In this document: one piece after another, positions 17,438 through 30,273 of the stretch
Layout of the letters: every line of letters starts with the position of its first letter
How positions within the stretch are numbered: the first letter of the stretch is position 1
Source: Porphyromonadaceae bacterium
GTDB lineage: Bacteria; Bacteroidota; Bacteroidia; Bacteroidales; Dysgonomonadaceae
Direction of reading: 5' to 3'
Length of the DNA: 61,660 nucleotides
NCBI GenBank assembly: GCA_022840285.1
Contig: JALHIE010000012.1
Location: forward strand, 1-61,660
Made by a program: the position numbers and the translations under genes
Notes under the pieces: model-generated
The model's database searches: none
Told to the model about the DNA's origin: nothing
What the model saw: only the letters and a program-made list of their open reading frames with translations

Positions 17438-19987
17438 TCATTCGTTGTTTTCCACCGTTAAATTTTCCTCACCATCGACATCTTCGGGCAGAACAATTTC
17501 TACATCACCATCCATTTCTTCTTCTGAATTTACTTTACAGACCGAAGCAATTTCATCGTTTCGTTTCTCCAGGTTTATGAGCCGAACTCCCTGAGTAGCA
17601 CGTCCCATCGTGCGAATATCGGAAATTTTCACACGTATTGTTATGCCGGATTTGTTAATAATCATTAAATCGTTGTCGTCTGTCACACTTTTTATCGCAA
17701 CAAGCTTTCCGGTCTTCTCTGTAATGTTAAGAGTTTTAACCCCTTTTCCTCCTCGGTGGGTAATTCTGTAGACCGGTTCCCCGTCTTCGTCGTTCAGCAT
17801 GGTCCGCTTACCGTATCCTTGTTCCGAGACGACAAGAATGGTATCTTTTGAGTCGGGATCCATGCAAATCATACCGATTACATAATCTCCACCATCCTCA
17901 TCCAGGGTCATCCCTTTTACTCCGGTCGCGGTACGGCCCATCGGTCGGACATCCTCTTCATTGAAACGAATGGCACGGCCGTTTCGATTAGCCATAATGA
18001 TGTCCTTTTTTCCGTCGGTCAACCTTACGGAAATCACCTGGTCATCGTCCCTTAATCCTATGGCAATCACTCCATTCTGACGCGGTCGCGAATAAGCTTC
18101 CAACAATGTTTTCTTAACGACCCCCGATTGTGTTCCGAAAACCAGGTAATTGGAGTTGATGTATTCTTCATCATCCAGGGTAAGCACTCGCACAAAAGCG
18201 GTGATGCTGTCGTCTGAATCAATGTTTAGCAGGTTTTGGATGGCTCTTCCTTTCGACGTCTTGGTTCCTTCCGGAATTTCGTAAACCTTCAACCAGTAAC
18301 ATTTACCTTTTTGAGTAAAGAAGAGCATATAATTGTGGTTGGTAGCGGGATAAATATATTCCACAAAATCTTCGTCCCTTGTTTGCGACCCTTTAGCCCC
18401 TACTCCACCCCTGTTCTGTGTGCGGAACTCTGTCAGTGGAGTACGTTTGATGTAACCAAAATGAGAAATGGTAATAATCATTTCGTCGTCGGAGTAAAAA
18501 TCTTCGGGATTCATCTCTTCCGAAGCAAAAATGATTTCCGAACGGCGTTTATCGCCAAACTTGGCGCGAACTTCAACCAGCTCCTCTTTGATGATCTGCA
18601 TGCGTAATTCTTCGTTATTCAACACATCGTTCAAATGAGCAATCAACCGTTGGATTTCTTCGAATTCGGCATGAAGCTTATCCTGTTCCAGTCCGGTAAG
18701 TTGCCTTAAACGCATCTCTACTATGGCACGTGCCTGGATATCGGACAACTCAAAGCGTTCGATCAACCGTTGAATGGCCTCTTGCGGTGTACTTGAACTG
18801 CGAATTATGGCAATTACCTCGTCGATATTATCGGACGCGATAATCAGGCCCTGCAATATGTGTGCCCTTTCTTCCGCTTTGCGAAGTTCATATTTTGTAC
18901 GGCGTACAACCACATCGTGGCGGTGTTCGACAAACAGTTCAATCATCCGCTTCAGGTTAAGCATTTCCGGACGGCCATTCACCAACGCAATGTTATTTAC
19001 GCTGAACGACGATTGCATGGCTGTGAGCTTGTATAGCCTGTTGAGAACAACATTCGCATTGGCGTCGCGCTTCACATCGACTACAATACGCATTCCCTGA
19101 CGGTCCGACTCGTCATTCACGTTCGATATTCCTTCGATCTTCTTTTCACCCACCAAGTCGGCGATGTGCCTAATCATTTCCGCTTTGTTTACCAGGTATG
19201 GAATCTCTGAAATGATTATTTTATCGTGGTTTTTCCCCGATTCAATTTCAGCTTTTCCACGCATAACGATGCGCCCCCTACCCGTTTCAAAAGCATCAAT
19301 AACGCCTTTATAACCGTAAATAAAGCCGCCTGTAGGAAAATCGGGTGCCTTGATGTAATGCATCAAACCCTCTATGTCGATTTCTTTATCATCGATATAG
19401 GCTATAATTCCATCAATCACTTCCGTTAAATTGTGCGGCGCCATGTTGGTTGCCATCCCCACCGCAATACCCGATGCACCGTTGATGAGCAGGTTGGGTA
19501 TCCGTGTCGGTAAAACGGTTGGTTCCTGAAGAGTATCGTCAAAATTAAATTGAAAATCTACTGTCTCCTTATCGATATCGCGCAGCATCTCTTCGCCAAG
19601 CTTGTTCATCCTGGCTTCGGTGTAACGCATAGCTGCGGGACTGTCACCGTCAACGCTTCCCATGTTTCCCTGACCGTCAACCAACGTGTATCGCATGCTC
19701 CACTCTTGCGCCAGACGCACCATGGCATTATATACCGAAGAATCTCCATGCGGATGGTACTTCCCGAGTACTTCCCCAACGATTCTAGCCGATTTCTTGT
19801 GTGGCTTATCCGATGTGTTTCCTAATTCGGACATTCCGAAAAGAATACGTCTGTGCACGGGTTTAAAACCATCACGGACGTCAGGTAATGCACGTGAAAC
19901 GATCACGGACATCGAATAATCGATGTACGCCGATTTCATTTCATCCTCAATGTTGATCTTAATGACTCTGTCTTCTTGGTCAATCAT
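17438..19987 (-). CDS. gyrA: DNA gyrase subunit A
   Basis: This 849-residue subunit of gyrase cleaves and rejoins DNA during supercoiling. The catalytic Tyr122 lies in AAMRYTEARM. The quinolone-resistance region reads HGDSSVYN at 80-87, with Ser83 wild type but Asn at position 87, where E. coli has Asp. The C-terminal beta-pinwheel (about 500-820) is complete, with the GyrA-box-like QTRDEDF region and repeated GRAxRFxxxxVRxMGR-type units. The tail is acidic. No upstream gene shares its transcript; the next gene upstream, secA, ends behind a terminator. Confidence 0.97.
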   Translation of the reverse strand: MIDQEDRVIKINIEDEMKSAYIDYSMSVIVSRALPDVRDGFKPVHRRILFGMSELGNTSDKPHKKSARIVGEVLGKYHPHGDSSVYNAMVRLAQEWSMRYTLVDGQGNMGSVDGDSPAAMRYTEARMNKLGEEMLRDIDKETVDFQFNFDDTLQEPTVLPTRIPNLLINGASGIAVGMATNMAPHNLTEVIDGIIAYIDDKEIDIEGLMHYIKAPDFPTGGFIYGYKGVIDAFETGRGRIVMRGKAEIESGKNHDKIIISEIPYLVNKAEMIRHIADLVGEKKIEGISNVNDESDRQGMRIVVDVKRDANANVVLNRLYKLTAMQSSFSVNNIALVNGRPEMLNLKRMIELFVEHRHDVVVRRTKYELRKAEERAHILQGLIIASDNIDEVIAIIRSSSTPQEAIQRLIERFELSDIQARAIVEMRLRQLTGLEQDKLHAEFEEIQRLIAHLNDVLNNEELRMQIIKEELVEVRAKFGDKRRSEIIFASEEMNPEDFYSDDEMIITISHFGYIKRTPLTEFRTQNRGGVGAKGSQTRDEDFVEYIYPATNHNYMLFFTQKGKCYWLKVYEIPEGTKTSKGRAIQNLLNIDSDDSITAFVRVLTLDDEEYINSNYLVFGTQSGVVKKTLLEAYSRPRQNGVIAIGLRDDDQVISVRLTDGKKDIIMANRNGRAIRFNEEDVRPMGRTATGVKGMTLDEDGGDYVIGMICMDPDSKDTILVVSEQGYGKRTMLNDEDGEPVYRITHRGGKGVKTLNITEKTGKLVAIKSVTDDNDLMIINKSGITIRVKISDIRTMGRATQGVRLINLEKRNDEIASVCKVNSEEEMDGDVEIVLPEDVDGEENLTVENNE

Positions 19988-20182
19988 ACTAAAATATAAT
20001 TTTTTTCTTCAGGCATATCTTATATTTTACTGAAATACAGCACAATAAATATGTCTTTTGCTTTTTTTTAAATAACGTACTAAGGTACGGATTTTTCACG
20101 ATTTAACAAAAGAAATCCAATCAAAAATCGTTTGCCTCAGACAGCAATTAATGTTTTTTATTGTTTGTTCCGGAAGATTTTT

Positions 20183-20229
20183 TCAACAAAAAACAACCCG
20201 AAGAAAATTCAATTTACTTCGGGTTGTTT
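20183..20229 (-). terminator. Terminator of secA
   Basis: A 13-bp perfect inverted repeat, 20191-20203 / 20217-20229 (core CAACCCGAAG / CTTCGGGTTG), is followed on the minus strand by TTTTGTTG. It lies 26 bp past the secA stop. Confidence 0.88.
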
Positions 20230-20254
20230 CGCTGTTTTCTGTTTTGAGACAACG

Positions 20255-23500
<3,246 letters not shown>

Positions 23501-23585
23501 ATTGTTTTGTGTTGCGGGTTTCGGATTTCGAATCGCCCTGTTGAACAGATTTATCCAATCCCCTTAATTGTTAATTCTTAATTCT

Positions 23586-25169
23586 TTAAAACAGCTCTTC
23601 CAAAATGTTGGCCTGGGCAGCGTTGGGAGCACGAATTCGCAAGCGGTGTGAAACGCTGGGGGCAATCTCTGTTGCATCAATCACGCGGTTGATCCGTTGC
23701 GGTTTGATGTTGTTTCCAAAAAAGATGACCGGCGCATGAACGGCATTGTCTCTTATGCGGACGTTGGTGTTGGGGTCATTCTCTACTACTACTCTCCATC
23801 CGGGCTGCAATTCCAAATAAAGATCACCCGATATTCCTTTATAGAAACCATTTCTGTAATGCTGTACACGTTGATTGTAAGCACCGTGCAACATCTGATG
23901 AGAGGTGATGACATCCTGTATTCCGGCCGATTGAACAAGAAATTCAGCCGCTTTTTGCTGAAATTCCACAAAGTTGATTTTCCGGTCTTCGATAAGTTTC
24001 CGGTTGAAAAACAGCTGCTGGTTGTAATATTTACTTACCCACTGTTCGCGGCCGTAAATAGCCATGAGATACATGTTGAGTAACGCGATGCTCCTGTCGG
24101 GATAAAAATCGCCCCCCGAAGTGACCATATCCGAAGAATGGATCTCCTGTTCGTTAAAATATCCGGTGGAAACCACAAAAATCAGCGTGTTTTGTAATCC
24201 TACGGTTGAATCGATAGCTTCAAGCAACTTCTCAATTTCCTGATCCAACCGATAATATGTATCCTGTACTTCAACGGAATAGTTTTTATCGAGCGAATTT
24301 TCAAAATTACCCGCATAAAAAGTCAACGCCAGGAAATCGGGATTTTGACGTTTTCCCAGCAAACTGGATTTCAGTACCTTTTCGGCAATTTCGCGAACTT
24401 CCGTATTAACAAAAGGCGACTGTTTTAATAACCGCACGTGATTTTTTTTCTCCACACCAAAGTAGTGCTGAAAATTATAGAGGTTCTTGGTGTAAGGAAA
24501 CGCTTTGTAGTTCGATATGTCGATGGCCGGGCGCCAGGTTATGGAACCAATCTTCTTGTTCAACGACTCCGGTGTCCGGTTGTGTTGCTCCACGACCGGT
24601 TGCCGGGTTTTATAAAAAGCCGTCGTAGCCCAGTTTCCGGTCATGTCTTCCACCCAATACGCACCACTGGCAGCGTGTCCTCCGGAGGCCAGTGCCTGCG
24701 AAGCGTGGGGCGCAAAAGCAAACACGTCCGATTGTCCTCCGGAAGCAATCTTGAGTTCGTCGGCAAGGGTAGAAACTTTTACAGGTAATGGAGAATAGCG
24801 TTCGGCAGTGAAATTTCCCGCGTAATTATCATCAAAAAAAGTAGGAATTTCCCGGTTTTCTTTTAAAATAAATCGGTTTTCTCCGATAATGCCGTGATAA
24901 GCAGGATTGGCACCGGTGAAAATGGTGGTGATGGTGGAAGCGCGATCGAGGTGGGGAAAATCAAATTCCAGGTCGGCGTAAACCAATCCCCCGTTCAGGA
25001 GCTTCTTAAACCCTTTTTCTCCGAAAGTATGTTGAAACATCTCCAGGTAATCGCCTCGCAATTGGTCTACGGTGATTCCCACAACCAACTTGGGGACAAT
25101 TGGTGTGTCCTGGGCGCAAAGAGCGGTTACTGAAAAAAGAGCGACAAGAGAGGATAATATTTTATTCAT
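23586..25169 (-). CDS. PafA-like alkaline-phosphatase-superfamily protein, probably inactive
   Basis: This 527-residue exported protein (signal peptide ending LCAQ at 20) has the fold signatures of PafA-type phosphatases: GITVDQLRGD (Asp35), HGIIGEN (92-98), SGGHAASGAYW (162-171), DTYYRLDQEIEKLL, and HAPVIFFG near the C-terminus. The catalytic positions are nevertheless changed. The nucleophile Thr position aligns with Arg76. The K-x-R substrate loop is replaced by HAS (155-157). The metal-binding TDxxGH segment is YAGNFEN (285-291), and the metal-binding DH is replaced by GY in VVSTGYFN (332-339). The alignment is from memory, but the losses are consistent. It could be a structural or binding pseudoenzyme. 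Confidence 0.75.
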   Translation of the reverse strand: MNKILSSLVALFSVTALCAQDTPIVPKLVVGITVDQLRGDYLEMFQHTFGEKGFKKLLNGGLVYADLEFDFPHLDRASTITTIFTGANPAYHGIIGENRFILKENREIPTFFDDNYAGNFTAERYSPLPVKVSTLADELKIASGGQSDVFAFAPHASQALASGGHAASGAYWVEDMTGNWATTAFYKTRQPVVEQHNRTPESLNKKIGSITWRPAIDISNYKAFPYTKNLYNFQHYFGVEKKNHVRLLKQSPFVNTEVREIAEKVLKSSLLGKRQNPDFLALTFYAGNFENSLDKNYSVEVQDTYYRLDQEIEKLLEAIDSTVGLQNTLIFVVSTGYFNEQEIHSSDMVTSGGDFYPDRSIALLNMYLMAIYGREQWVSKYYNQQLFFNRKLIEDRKINFVEFQQKAAEFLVQSAGIQDVITSHQMLHGAYNQRVQHYRNGFYKGISGDLYLELQPGWRVVVENDPNTNVRIRDNAVHAPVIFFGNNIKPQRINRVIDATEIAPSVSHRLRIRAPNAAQANILEELF

Positions 25170-25231
25170 TTGAGCGTATATCTTTCATTTAAGCTTGTTC
25201 TGTTGGCTTCTTTACGTAAGCTTTGTTCGAC

Positions 25232-26476
25232 TCATTGTCCCCAGCCCGCTTTCATGTACTTTGACGAAACATAGCGCTTGTTGGTCTTTCTTCTTTTCGT
25301 CAGCATAAACACATTCATTCCCGATCTGAGCCACAGGCTCATTGAAAAAGGGACACTTGCTGCCGGCAATTGTTGTGGCAGCCACCACCAGAAAAGCAGA
25401 AAGAGGGTTAGGACTGCAAAGTTAATAAAATGATAGATATTTACCGCTTTTTTCACCGGTTTTACCCAAAATAAAACGGCAGCGACAAGTGCAAAAATAT
25501 TTAACCAGACAAAATTCCAGTTGGGATTTGTAGCGGGATGTTCCGAAAAAAACATCAGCAGAAACAGGATGCATCCTCCCAGTCCATAAACAGCAAAAAG
25601 GATCGTGTCATAGGTTCGGGGTAACCGGGTCTTGTTCCACTTAATATACTGAACAGCAGATACCAGCACGGTGATAAAAAGAAGAGCGAATGCTGCTATC
25701 AGTGGTGAAAAAAGAGCCCGTTCGCTACTATTGTTCTCCTCGTTTGAAACCAATACCGCAGTCGTGTTTCCAATAAGGGGATAGCTGACAGTGTCGTTCT
25801 TGACAACGGTTGCCTGTTCAAATGAATTCATCAAATAAGAGGGGATAAACATTTTTGCACGGACATCGATCGGAGAATCGGCTCCGGCTCCTATGACCAA
25901 ATCAATACCGAATTTATTCCACGGGTAGGGTTGTAAACATTCATGCAGAAGATCCCGATAGGTCTGCCTTTCCTTTGTAGGCGGGTATATAATCTTGCCT
26001 CCGGCGAATTTTTCTACCATATCCCGCGGACGTGTGGCGCAGTTGTCGTAAAAATAGTTATACCGATACCCCCTGTTTTCCGGCAAGTGATTAATGTACA
26101 AGGCTTCCCACAATTGTTGCTTTTCCGGCTGAGCGAAATTAAGCTCCTGCTCATAAACGGCAACTTTCTTATATGCATATTCACGGATAAATTCTTCAAA
26201 GGACGTTGTCCCCAAAATGTAATCGGTTTCTCCCCTTACAAAGTGATACATGAAGTTGGATTGGGTAGGATCGAAAAAACCGTAATTGAAAACAACATCA
26301 ATGCGAGTAGAATCGTCCTGTACACGCAAGGCTGTATGTCCATAGAACGCATAAACAGCTCCCGACCACGGACCGCAGGTTAACAAGGTTATTTTGGCAC
26401 TATCGCTTAATACTATCTGTGCACTCGCGAAAACCGATATTGTGATAAGAATCAGGGTGAAGAAATATCTTTTCAT
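25232..26476 (-). CDS. Lnb N-terminal (DUF4105) domain membrane protein
   Basis: This 414-residue protein has a signal peptide (ending FASAQ at 20). Its periplasmic domain (about 21-235) carries the DUF4105 pattern: CGPW, GHTALRV (His47), YNYFYDNCATRPRD and DLVIGAGADSPI. The C-terminal part (about 250-400) contains several hydrophobic membrane segments. DUF4105 is the N-terminal domain of Lnb-type lipoprotein N-acyltransferases, so a role in lipoprotein maturation or envelope assembly is plausible but not shown. The conserved His and Cys are both present. It is preceded by its own promoter. Confidence 0.82.
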   Translation of the reverse strand: MKRYFFTLILITISVFASAQIVLSDSAKITLLTCGPWSGAVYAFYGHTALRVQDDSTRIDVVFNYGFFDPTQSNFMYHFVRGETDYILGTTSFEEFIREYAYKKVAVYEQELNFAQPEKQQLWEALYINHLPENRGYRYNYFYDNCATRPRDMVEKFAGGKIIYPPTKERQTYRDLLHECLQPYPWNKFGIDLVIGAGADSPIDVRAKMFIPSYLMNSFEQATVVKNDTVSYPLIGNTTAVLVSNEENNSSERALFSPLIAAFALLFITVLVSAVQYIKWNKTRLPRTYDTILFAVYGLGGCILFLLMFFSEHPATNPNWNFVWLNIFALVAAVLFWVKPVKKAVNIYHFINFAVLTLFLLFWWWLPQQLPAASVPFSMSLWLRSGMNVFMLTKRRKTNKRYVSSKYMKAGWGQ

Positions 26477-26502
26477 TGTCAGATGAGCTTATGTTGGAGC
26501 TG

Positions 26503-26532
26503 CAAATTTACACATAAAAGTTTATTTTCAAG
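26503..26532 (-). promoter_or_regulatory. Promoter of the Lnb-domain gene
   Basis: On the minus strand, CTTG (26529-26532) is 18 bases from TAAATTTG (26503-26510), close to the Bacteroidota consensus. The start codon lies 27 bases downstream. Confidence 0.6.
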
Positions 26533-26695
26533 GCTTTTCGATCAATTGAAAACTCACAGGACCTGTCTCCCTATTCGATTATTGGCATTACCGTTGTTCA
26601 GGAAACGGCATAAAGTGCTATTTTTTAACCTGTTTTAAACAATTCATTTTGCATTTTTGGTTATATTTGTACGTCGTAAATCTAAAATTTATAAC

Positions 26696-27298
26696 ATGAT
26701 CAAGCTCGTCATCATTTTTTTGTTTTCATTACTGACATCGTCTCTGTTTGCTCAGGACATTCAACTCCCCACGCCCGATAAGAAAGGTGGAAAAACCCTG
26801 ATGCAGGCGTTGAGTGAACGCAAATCCTCCCGTGAATTTAAGGAAAAAGAACTGCCAAACGACGTTTTATCCAATTTACTTTGGGCGGCCAACGGATTTA
26901 ACCGCGAAGGTAAGCGTACCGCTCCGACCGCTAACAACAGGCAAGAACTTGAACTTTACGTGGTAATGAAAAGCGGTATTTATTTTTACAATGCACGGGA
27001 GCATAAACTGTTGCTGATAAAAAATGGCGATTACCGGAAAAGTGCGGGCACACAAGCCTACGTTGCCAACGCCCCGGTGAATATCCTGTTTGTTTCGGAT
27101 TCAGGAAAAGCGTCGGGCAAAAACTATGCGTACACCGATTGCGGCTTTGTTTCGCAGAACATTTACCTGTACTGCGCTTCCGAGGGGCTGGCGACGGTCG
27201 TCCGCGGCTCGTACGACAAAAAGGCGCTCGAAGAACTCCTGCTGCTACCGGCATCTCAGGAAGTGCTCCTGACACAAACGGTAGGCTACCCCAAATAG
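26696..27298 (+). CDS. Exported nitroreductase-family protein (SagB/ThcOx-like)
   Basis: This 200-residue protein has a signal peptide (about 1-19, ending LFAQ) followed by a nitroreductase fold. The FMN-binding motif RKSSREF lies near residue 43, LLWAANGFNR follows, APTANNRQELELYVV is the SagB-type second motif, and YTDCGFVSQNIYLYCASEGLATV covers the dimer-interface helix. The ATG at 26696 is preferred because an upstream in-frame start would bury the signal peptide. Export is common for this subfamily in Bacteroidota. A TATATTTG element at 26662-26669 may be the -7. The substrate is unknown. Confidence 0.82.
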   Translation: MIKLVIIFLFSLLTSSLFAQDIQLPTPDKKGGKTLMQALSERKSSREFKEKELPNDVLSNLLWAANGFNREGKRTAPTANNRQELELYVVMKSGIYFYNAREHKLLLIKNGDYRKSAGTQAYVANAPVNILFVSDSGKASGKNYAYTDCGFVSQNIYLYCASEGLATVVRGSYDKKALEELLLLPASQEVLLTQTVGYPK

Positions 27299-27340
27299 TC
27301 CGCGATCTACCCGGTTATCCGTTTCGCCTTGTTCGTTAAT

Positions 27341-27380
27341 AAAAAACGGTGGTTCTCTTTTGAAAACCACCGTTTTTTTT
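27341..27380. terminator. Bidirectional terminator between convergent genes
   Basis: An inverted repeat AAAAAACGGTGGTT / AACCACCGTTTTTT with a short loop has A-runs on one side and T-runs on the other. It serves both the nitroreductase-like gene (+) and rpmE2 (-). Confidence 0.9.
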
Positions 27381-27396
27381 GTTTCCTGAAAAGGAT

Positions 27397-27651
27397 TTAT
27401 TTTTTCTTACGATCTCCGTAACGGCTCATAAACTTGTCGACGCGTCCGGCCGTATCCACCAATTTTTGTTTTCCGGTGTAAAACGGATGCGACGAACTGG
27501 TAATTTCCAGTTTCACCAAAGGATAAGTAACACCGTCAATCTCAATGGTTTCCTTGGCGTTTATAGTGGAACGTGAAATAAAAATTTCCTCGTTCGACAT
27601 ATCTTTGAAAACTACCGGGCGATAATTGCTGGGATGTATTTCTTTTTTCAT
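27397..27651 (-). CDS. rpmE2: 50S ribosomal protein L31 type B
   Basis: This 84-residue ribosomal protein has the type B pattern MKKEIHPSNYRPVVFKD, SSHPFYTGKQK and a basic C-terminus. It lacks the CxxC zinc ligands of type A L31, so it is the zinc-independent form. The ATG at 27651 fits; an upstream in-frame start would add 20 non-conserved residues. A TATCTTTG promoter lies at 27698-27705. Confidence 0.96.
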   Translation of the reverse strand: MKKEIHPSNYRPVVFKDMSNEEIFISRSTINAKETIEIDGVTYPLVKLEITSSSHPFYTGKQKLVDTAGRVDKFMSRYGDRKKK

Positions 27652-27697
27652 TGTTATATGATTTGTTTTATTTTTGTTGCTTTGGATTTTCGGAATG

Positions 27698-27728
27698 CAA
27701 AGATATAACAATTCATTGAAATAGAAAA
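27698..27728 (-). promoter_or_regulatory. Promoter of rpmE2
   Basis: On the minus strand, TTTT (27725-27728), 19 bases, then TATCTTTG (27698-27705). The start codon lies 46 bases downstream. Confidence 0.7.
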
Positions 27729-27829
27729 ATTAAATGGAAATAATTTAGAAAAAATTGATTCCGATAGCTTAATTTTGTACGAATTTGGAAAGTTGAATAG
27801 AAACGAGCAAGTAAATTGGTTACGCACAC

Positions 27830-29059
27830 ATGAAAATAGAAATCATAACTGTTGGGGATGAAATCCTTATCGGACAAATCATCGATACCAATTCCGCCTG
27901 GATGGCTGCAGAACTTACCCGTCAGGGATTTGAAATCGTGGCGATAACGACTGTCGGCGATCGGGAGGAAGATATTGCAAAAGCCCTGGATACAGGTTTT
28001 TCAAGGGCCGATTTGCTGTTGATGACAGGCGGAGTTGGCCCCACCCGTGACGACATTACCAAGAAAACACTGTGCAGCTACTTCCATACCGAATTGATTT
28101 TCGATGAACAGGTTCTGCAACAGATCAACCGTCTCTTTGCATCCAAAAATTATCCGATGAATGAACTGACAAAGAACCAGGCTTTTGTTCCAAAAGATTG
28201 CACGGTCATACAAAACAGAGTGGGAACGGCTCCCCTTCTTTGGTTTGAACAAAAAGGCCACATATTGGTTTCAATGCCAGGCGTTCCTTTCGAGATGAAA
28301 ACAGCGATAACCGGCGATATCATTCCCAGGTTGGAGAAACAATTCCAGTCGGCTGACTACCTGAAGTCTTCGTTTCTGGTATCGGGAATTACCGAATCAT
28401 CACTGGCCATCCTGCTGGATGACTTTGAAACAAAACTTCCCGGCAATTTTTCACTCGCCTACCTACCCTCCTACGGATTGATCCGCTTACGTCTGTCGGT
28501 TCGGGGTAAGGAGAACCTCCCGGAGATGGAATCCCAGGAGAAAAAACTCAGGGAAGCGTTGCGCGATTTCCTTGTAGCAGAAAGTGATGAACCGCTTGAG
28601 TCATTGTTGGGCAATGTCATGCGAAAGGAAAGGCTCACCCTCTCCACTGCCGAGAGTTGCACCGGAGGAAACATTGCCCACCGGATAACGCTTGTTCCGG
28701 GCGCGTCGGAGTATTACAAAGGTACGGTTGTATCGTACGACAATGCGGTAAAAACCTCCTTGCTGAATATTGAAAACGAGACAATTAAAGTGTACGGTGC
28801 CGTCAGCCGGGAAGTAGTGGAGCAAATGGCTCAAAACGTATCGGAAAAAATGGAGACCGACTGCTCCATAGCGGTCTCAGGTATTGCCGGACCCGAGGGA
28901 GGAACGCCCGAAAAACCGGTGGGTACGGTATGGATCTGCACCCAGGCACATCGCAAAACGGTAACGCAAAAATATCAATTCGGTTCCTCCCGCGAAGAAA
29001 ACATAAACCGGACAACCAACATGGCCATCTTGCAATTGATAAAAATGCTGGGTAAATAA
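27830..29059 (+). CDS. cinA: CinA-family protein (nicotinamide-nucleotide amidohydrolase)
   Basis: This 409-residue protein has an N-terminal MoCF-biosynthesis-like domain (GDEILIGQIIDTNS, then MTGGVGPTRDD) and a C-terminal PncC domain (about 255-405) with the catalytic STAESCTGG motif and VSGIAGPEGG. PncC deamidates NMN to NaMN for NAD recycling; the N-terminal domain has ADP-ribose pyrophosphatase activity in some homologues. The length is standard for the two-domain form. The ATG at 27830 is well placed. The next gene follows after 14 bp and is probably co-transcribed. Confidence 0.94.
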   Translation: MKIEIITVGDEILIGQIIDTNSAWMAAELTRQGFEIVAITTVGDREEDIAKALDTGFSRADLLLMTGGVGPTRDDITKKTLCSYFHTELIFDEQVLQQINRLFASKNYPMNELTKNQAFVPKDCTVIQNRVGTAPLLWFEQKGHILVSMPGVPFEMKTAITGDIIPRLEKQFQSADYLKSSFLVSGITESSLAILLDDFETKLPGNFSLAYLPSYGLIRLRLSVRGKENLPEMESQEKKLREALRDFLVAESDEPLESLLGNVMRKERLTLSTAESCTGGNIAHRITLVPGASEYYKGTVVSYDNAVKTSLLNIENETIKVYGAVSREVVEQMAQNVSEKMETDCSIAVSGIAGPEGGTPEKPVGTVWICTQAHRKTVTQKYQFGSSREENINRTTNMAILQLIKMLGK

Positions 29060-29073
29060 TTAAAACAAAAAAA

Positions 29074-29517
29074 ATGCAACCTAAAACAGAAAAAATCACC
29101 GTAAAGTCCCTGGAAGGCAACACGCTGAACTTAATGGACGTTTATCAGGGAAAACCACTGTTGATCTTGTTTTTCAATATCCATTGCCTGGGATGTGTAG
29201 GCAGGGCGATCCCGCAGGCCTACGATTACCTGCAGGAATTCAAGAACCTGGATGTAGTGGCTATTCACACCACTTTCGGAAAAGAAACGATCTCCAAGGA
29301 CGATATCATCAACTTATTCACGCTGAAAGAGTTGCCATTTCCTATCTATTTCGACATTGAAAAAACAAACTTCGAAACGTTTGAATGCGAGGGCACACCT
29401 CATTGGGTACTGCTGGATAAAGAGGGCAACCTGATCCGGTCTATTTTCGGATCGCAAGACGGCTCCCGAACCCGCTTGATTTACGCGCTCGAAGAAGCAA
29501 CACGAGAATCGGAATGA
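29074..29517 (+). CDS. Thioredoxin-like redoxin (CxxC)
   Basis: This 147-residue thioredoxin-fold protein resembles the AhpC/TSA and TlpA groups. The redox site is CLGC in FFNIHCLGCVGRA at about 34-37, and a cis-proline TPHWVLLD lies near residue 110. There is no signal peptide, so it should be cytoplasmic. The gene lies between cinA and a methyltransferase with which it overlaps by 4 bp (ATGA), indicating translational coupling. The partner reductant and substrate are not evident. Confidence 0.8.
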   Translation: MQPKTEKITVKSLEGNTLNLMDVYQGKPLLILFFNIHCLGCVGRAIPQAYDYLQEFKNLDVVAIHTTFGKETISKDDIINLFTLKELPFPIYFDIEKTNFETFECEGTPHWVLLDKEGNLIRSIFGSQDGSRTRLIYALEEATRESE

Positions 29518-30131
29518 ACGAATTCTGGGACAGTAAATACTCCGTAAACGAATATGTTTACGGAGAAGAACCGAATGAATACTTCAAGTACGCGATAGAT
29601 ACCTATCTCCCGTCGGGAAGACTGCTTTTGCCTGCCGAAGGTGAAGGCCGGAATGCCGTGTATGCTGCCCGTAAAGGATTGAAAGTAGTAGCGTTCGACC
29701 AAAGCGTCGAAGGAAAAAAGAAAGCCCTGAGACTGGCCGACAAGGCCGGCGTGAAAATTGATTATCGGGTTGGCGAACTTCCTGATCTCCCGTTGAGGGG
29801 AGAAGCTTTCACCGCTGCAGCCCTTATTTATGCTCATTTTACCCCACAACTTCGTCCGGGCTATCACCGGATGATCGGTAATCTCATCAAACCGGAGGGG
29901 TTGATTATCGTGGAGGGGTTCAGCAAGAAGCACATTGAATATCAGGATAAGTATCCCAATATCGGCGGGCCGCGAAACATCGAAATGTTGTATACGCTGG
30001 AAATGATCCGGAGTGACTTTGACGGCTTTGAGCCCATTGAATGGATTCAGGGAGAGGTAGAACTTTCCGAAGGCAGCAGCCACGTCGGTGTCGGTAACGT
30101 AGTCCGGTTCATCGGGAGGAAAGTCAGTTAA
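29514..30131 (+). CDS. Class I SAM-dependent methyltransferase (TehB-like)
   Basis: This 205-residue cytoplasmic methyltransferase starts with FWDSKYS, a motif common to the TehB and thiopurine-methyltransferase-like families. Motif I is LLPAEGEGRNAVYAA (a variant of the usual xxxGxGxG) and the acidic loop is VVAFDQS. The remaining fold is complete to motif III (KPEGLIIVEGF). The substrate cannot be read from the sequence. The start overlaps the upstream redoxin stop, so the pair is probably translated together. Confidence 0.82.
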   Translation: MNEFWDSKYSVNEYVYGEEPNEYFKYAIDTYLPSGRLLLPAEGEGRNAVYAARKGLKVVAFDQSVEGKKKALRLADKAGVKIDYRVGELPDLPLRGEAFTAAALIYAHFTPQLRPGYHRMIGNLIKPEGLIIVEGFSKKHIEYQDKYPNIGGPRNIEMLYTLEMIRSDFDGFEPIEWIQGEVELSEGSSHVGVGNVVRFIGRKVS

Positions 30132-30273
30132 AAATCAACTGAATTGCCTGTATCCGGAAAAGTTGTTTAGGGCTTTTGCCTGGCAAACGATTTTTCTTCC
30201 CCTGATTTATACGTTTTAACCAAAAATTCCGTTATATTTACTGAATTGCGTATCGTTACAACTTTTTGAATTT

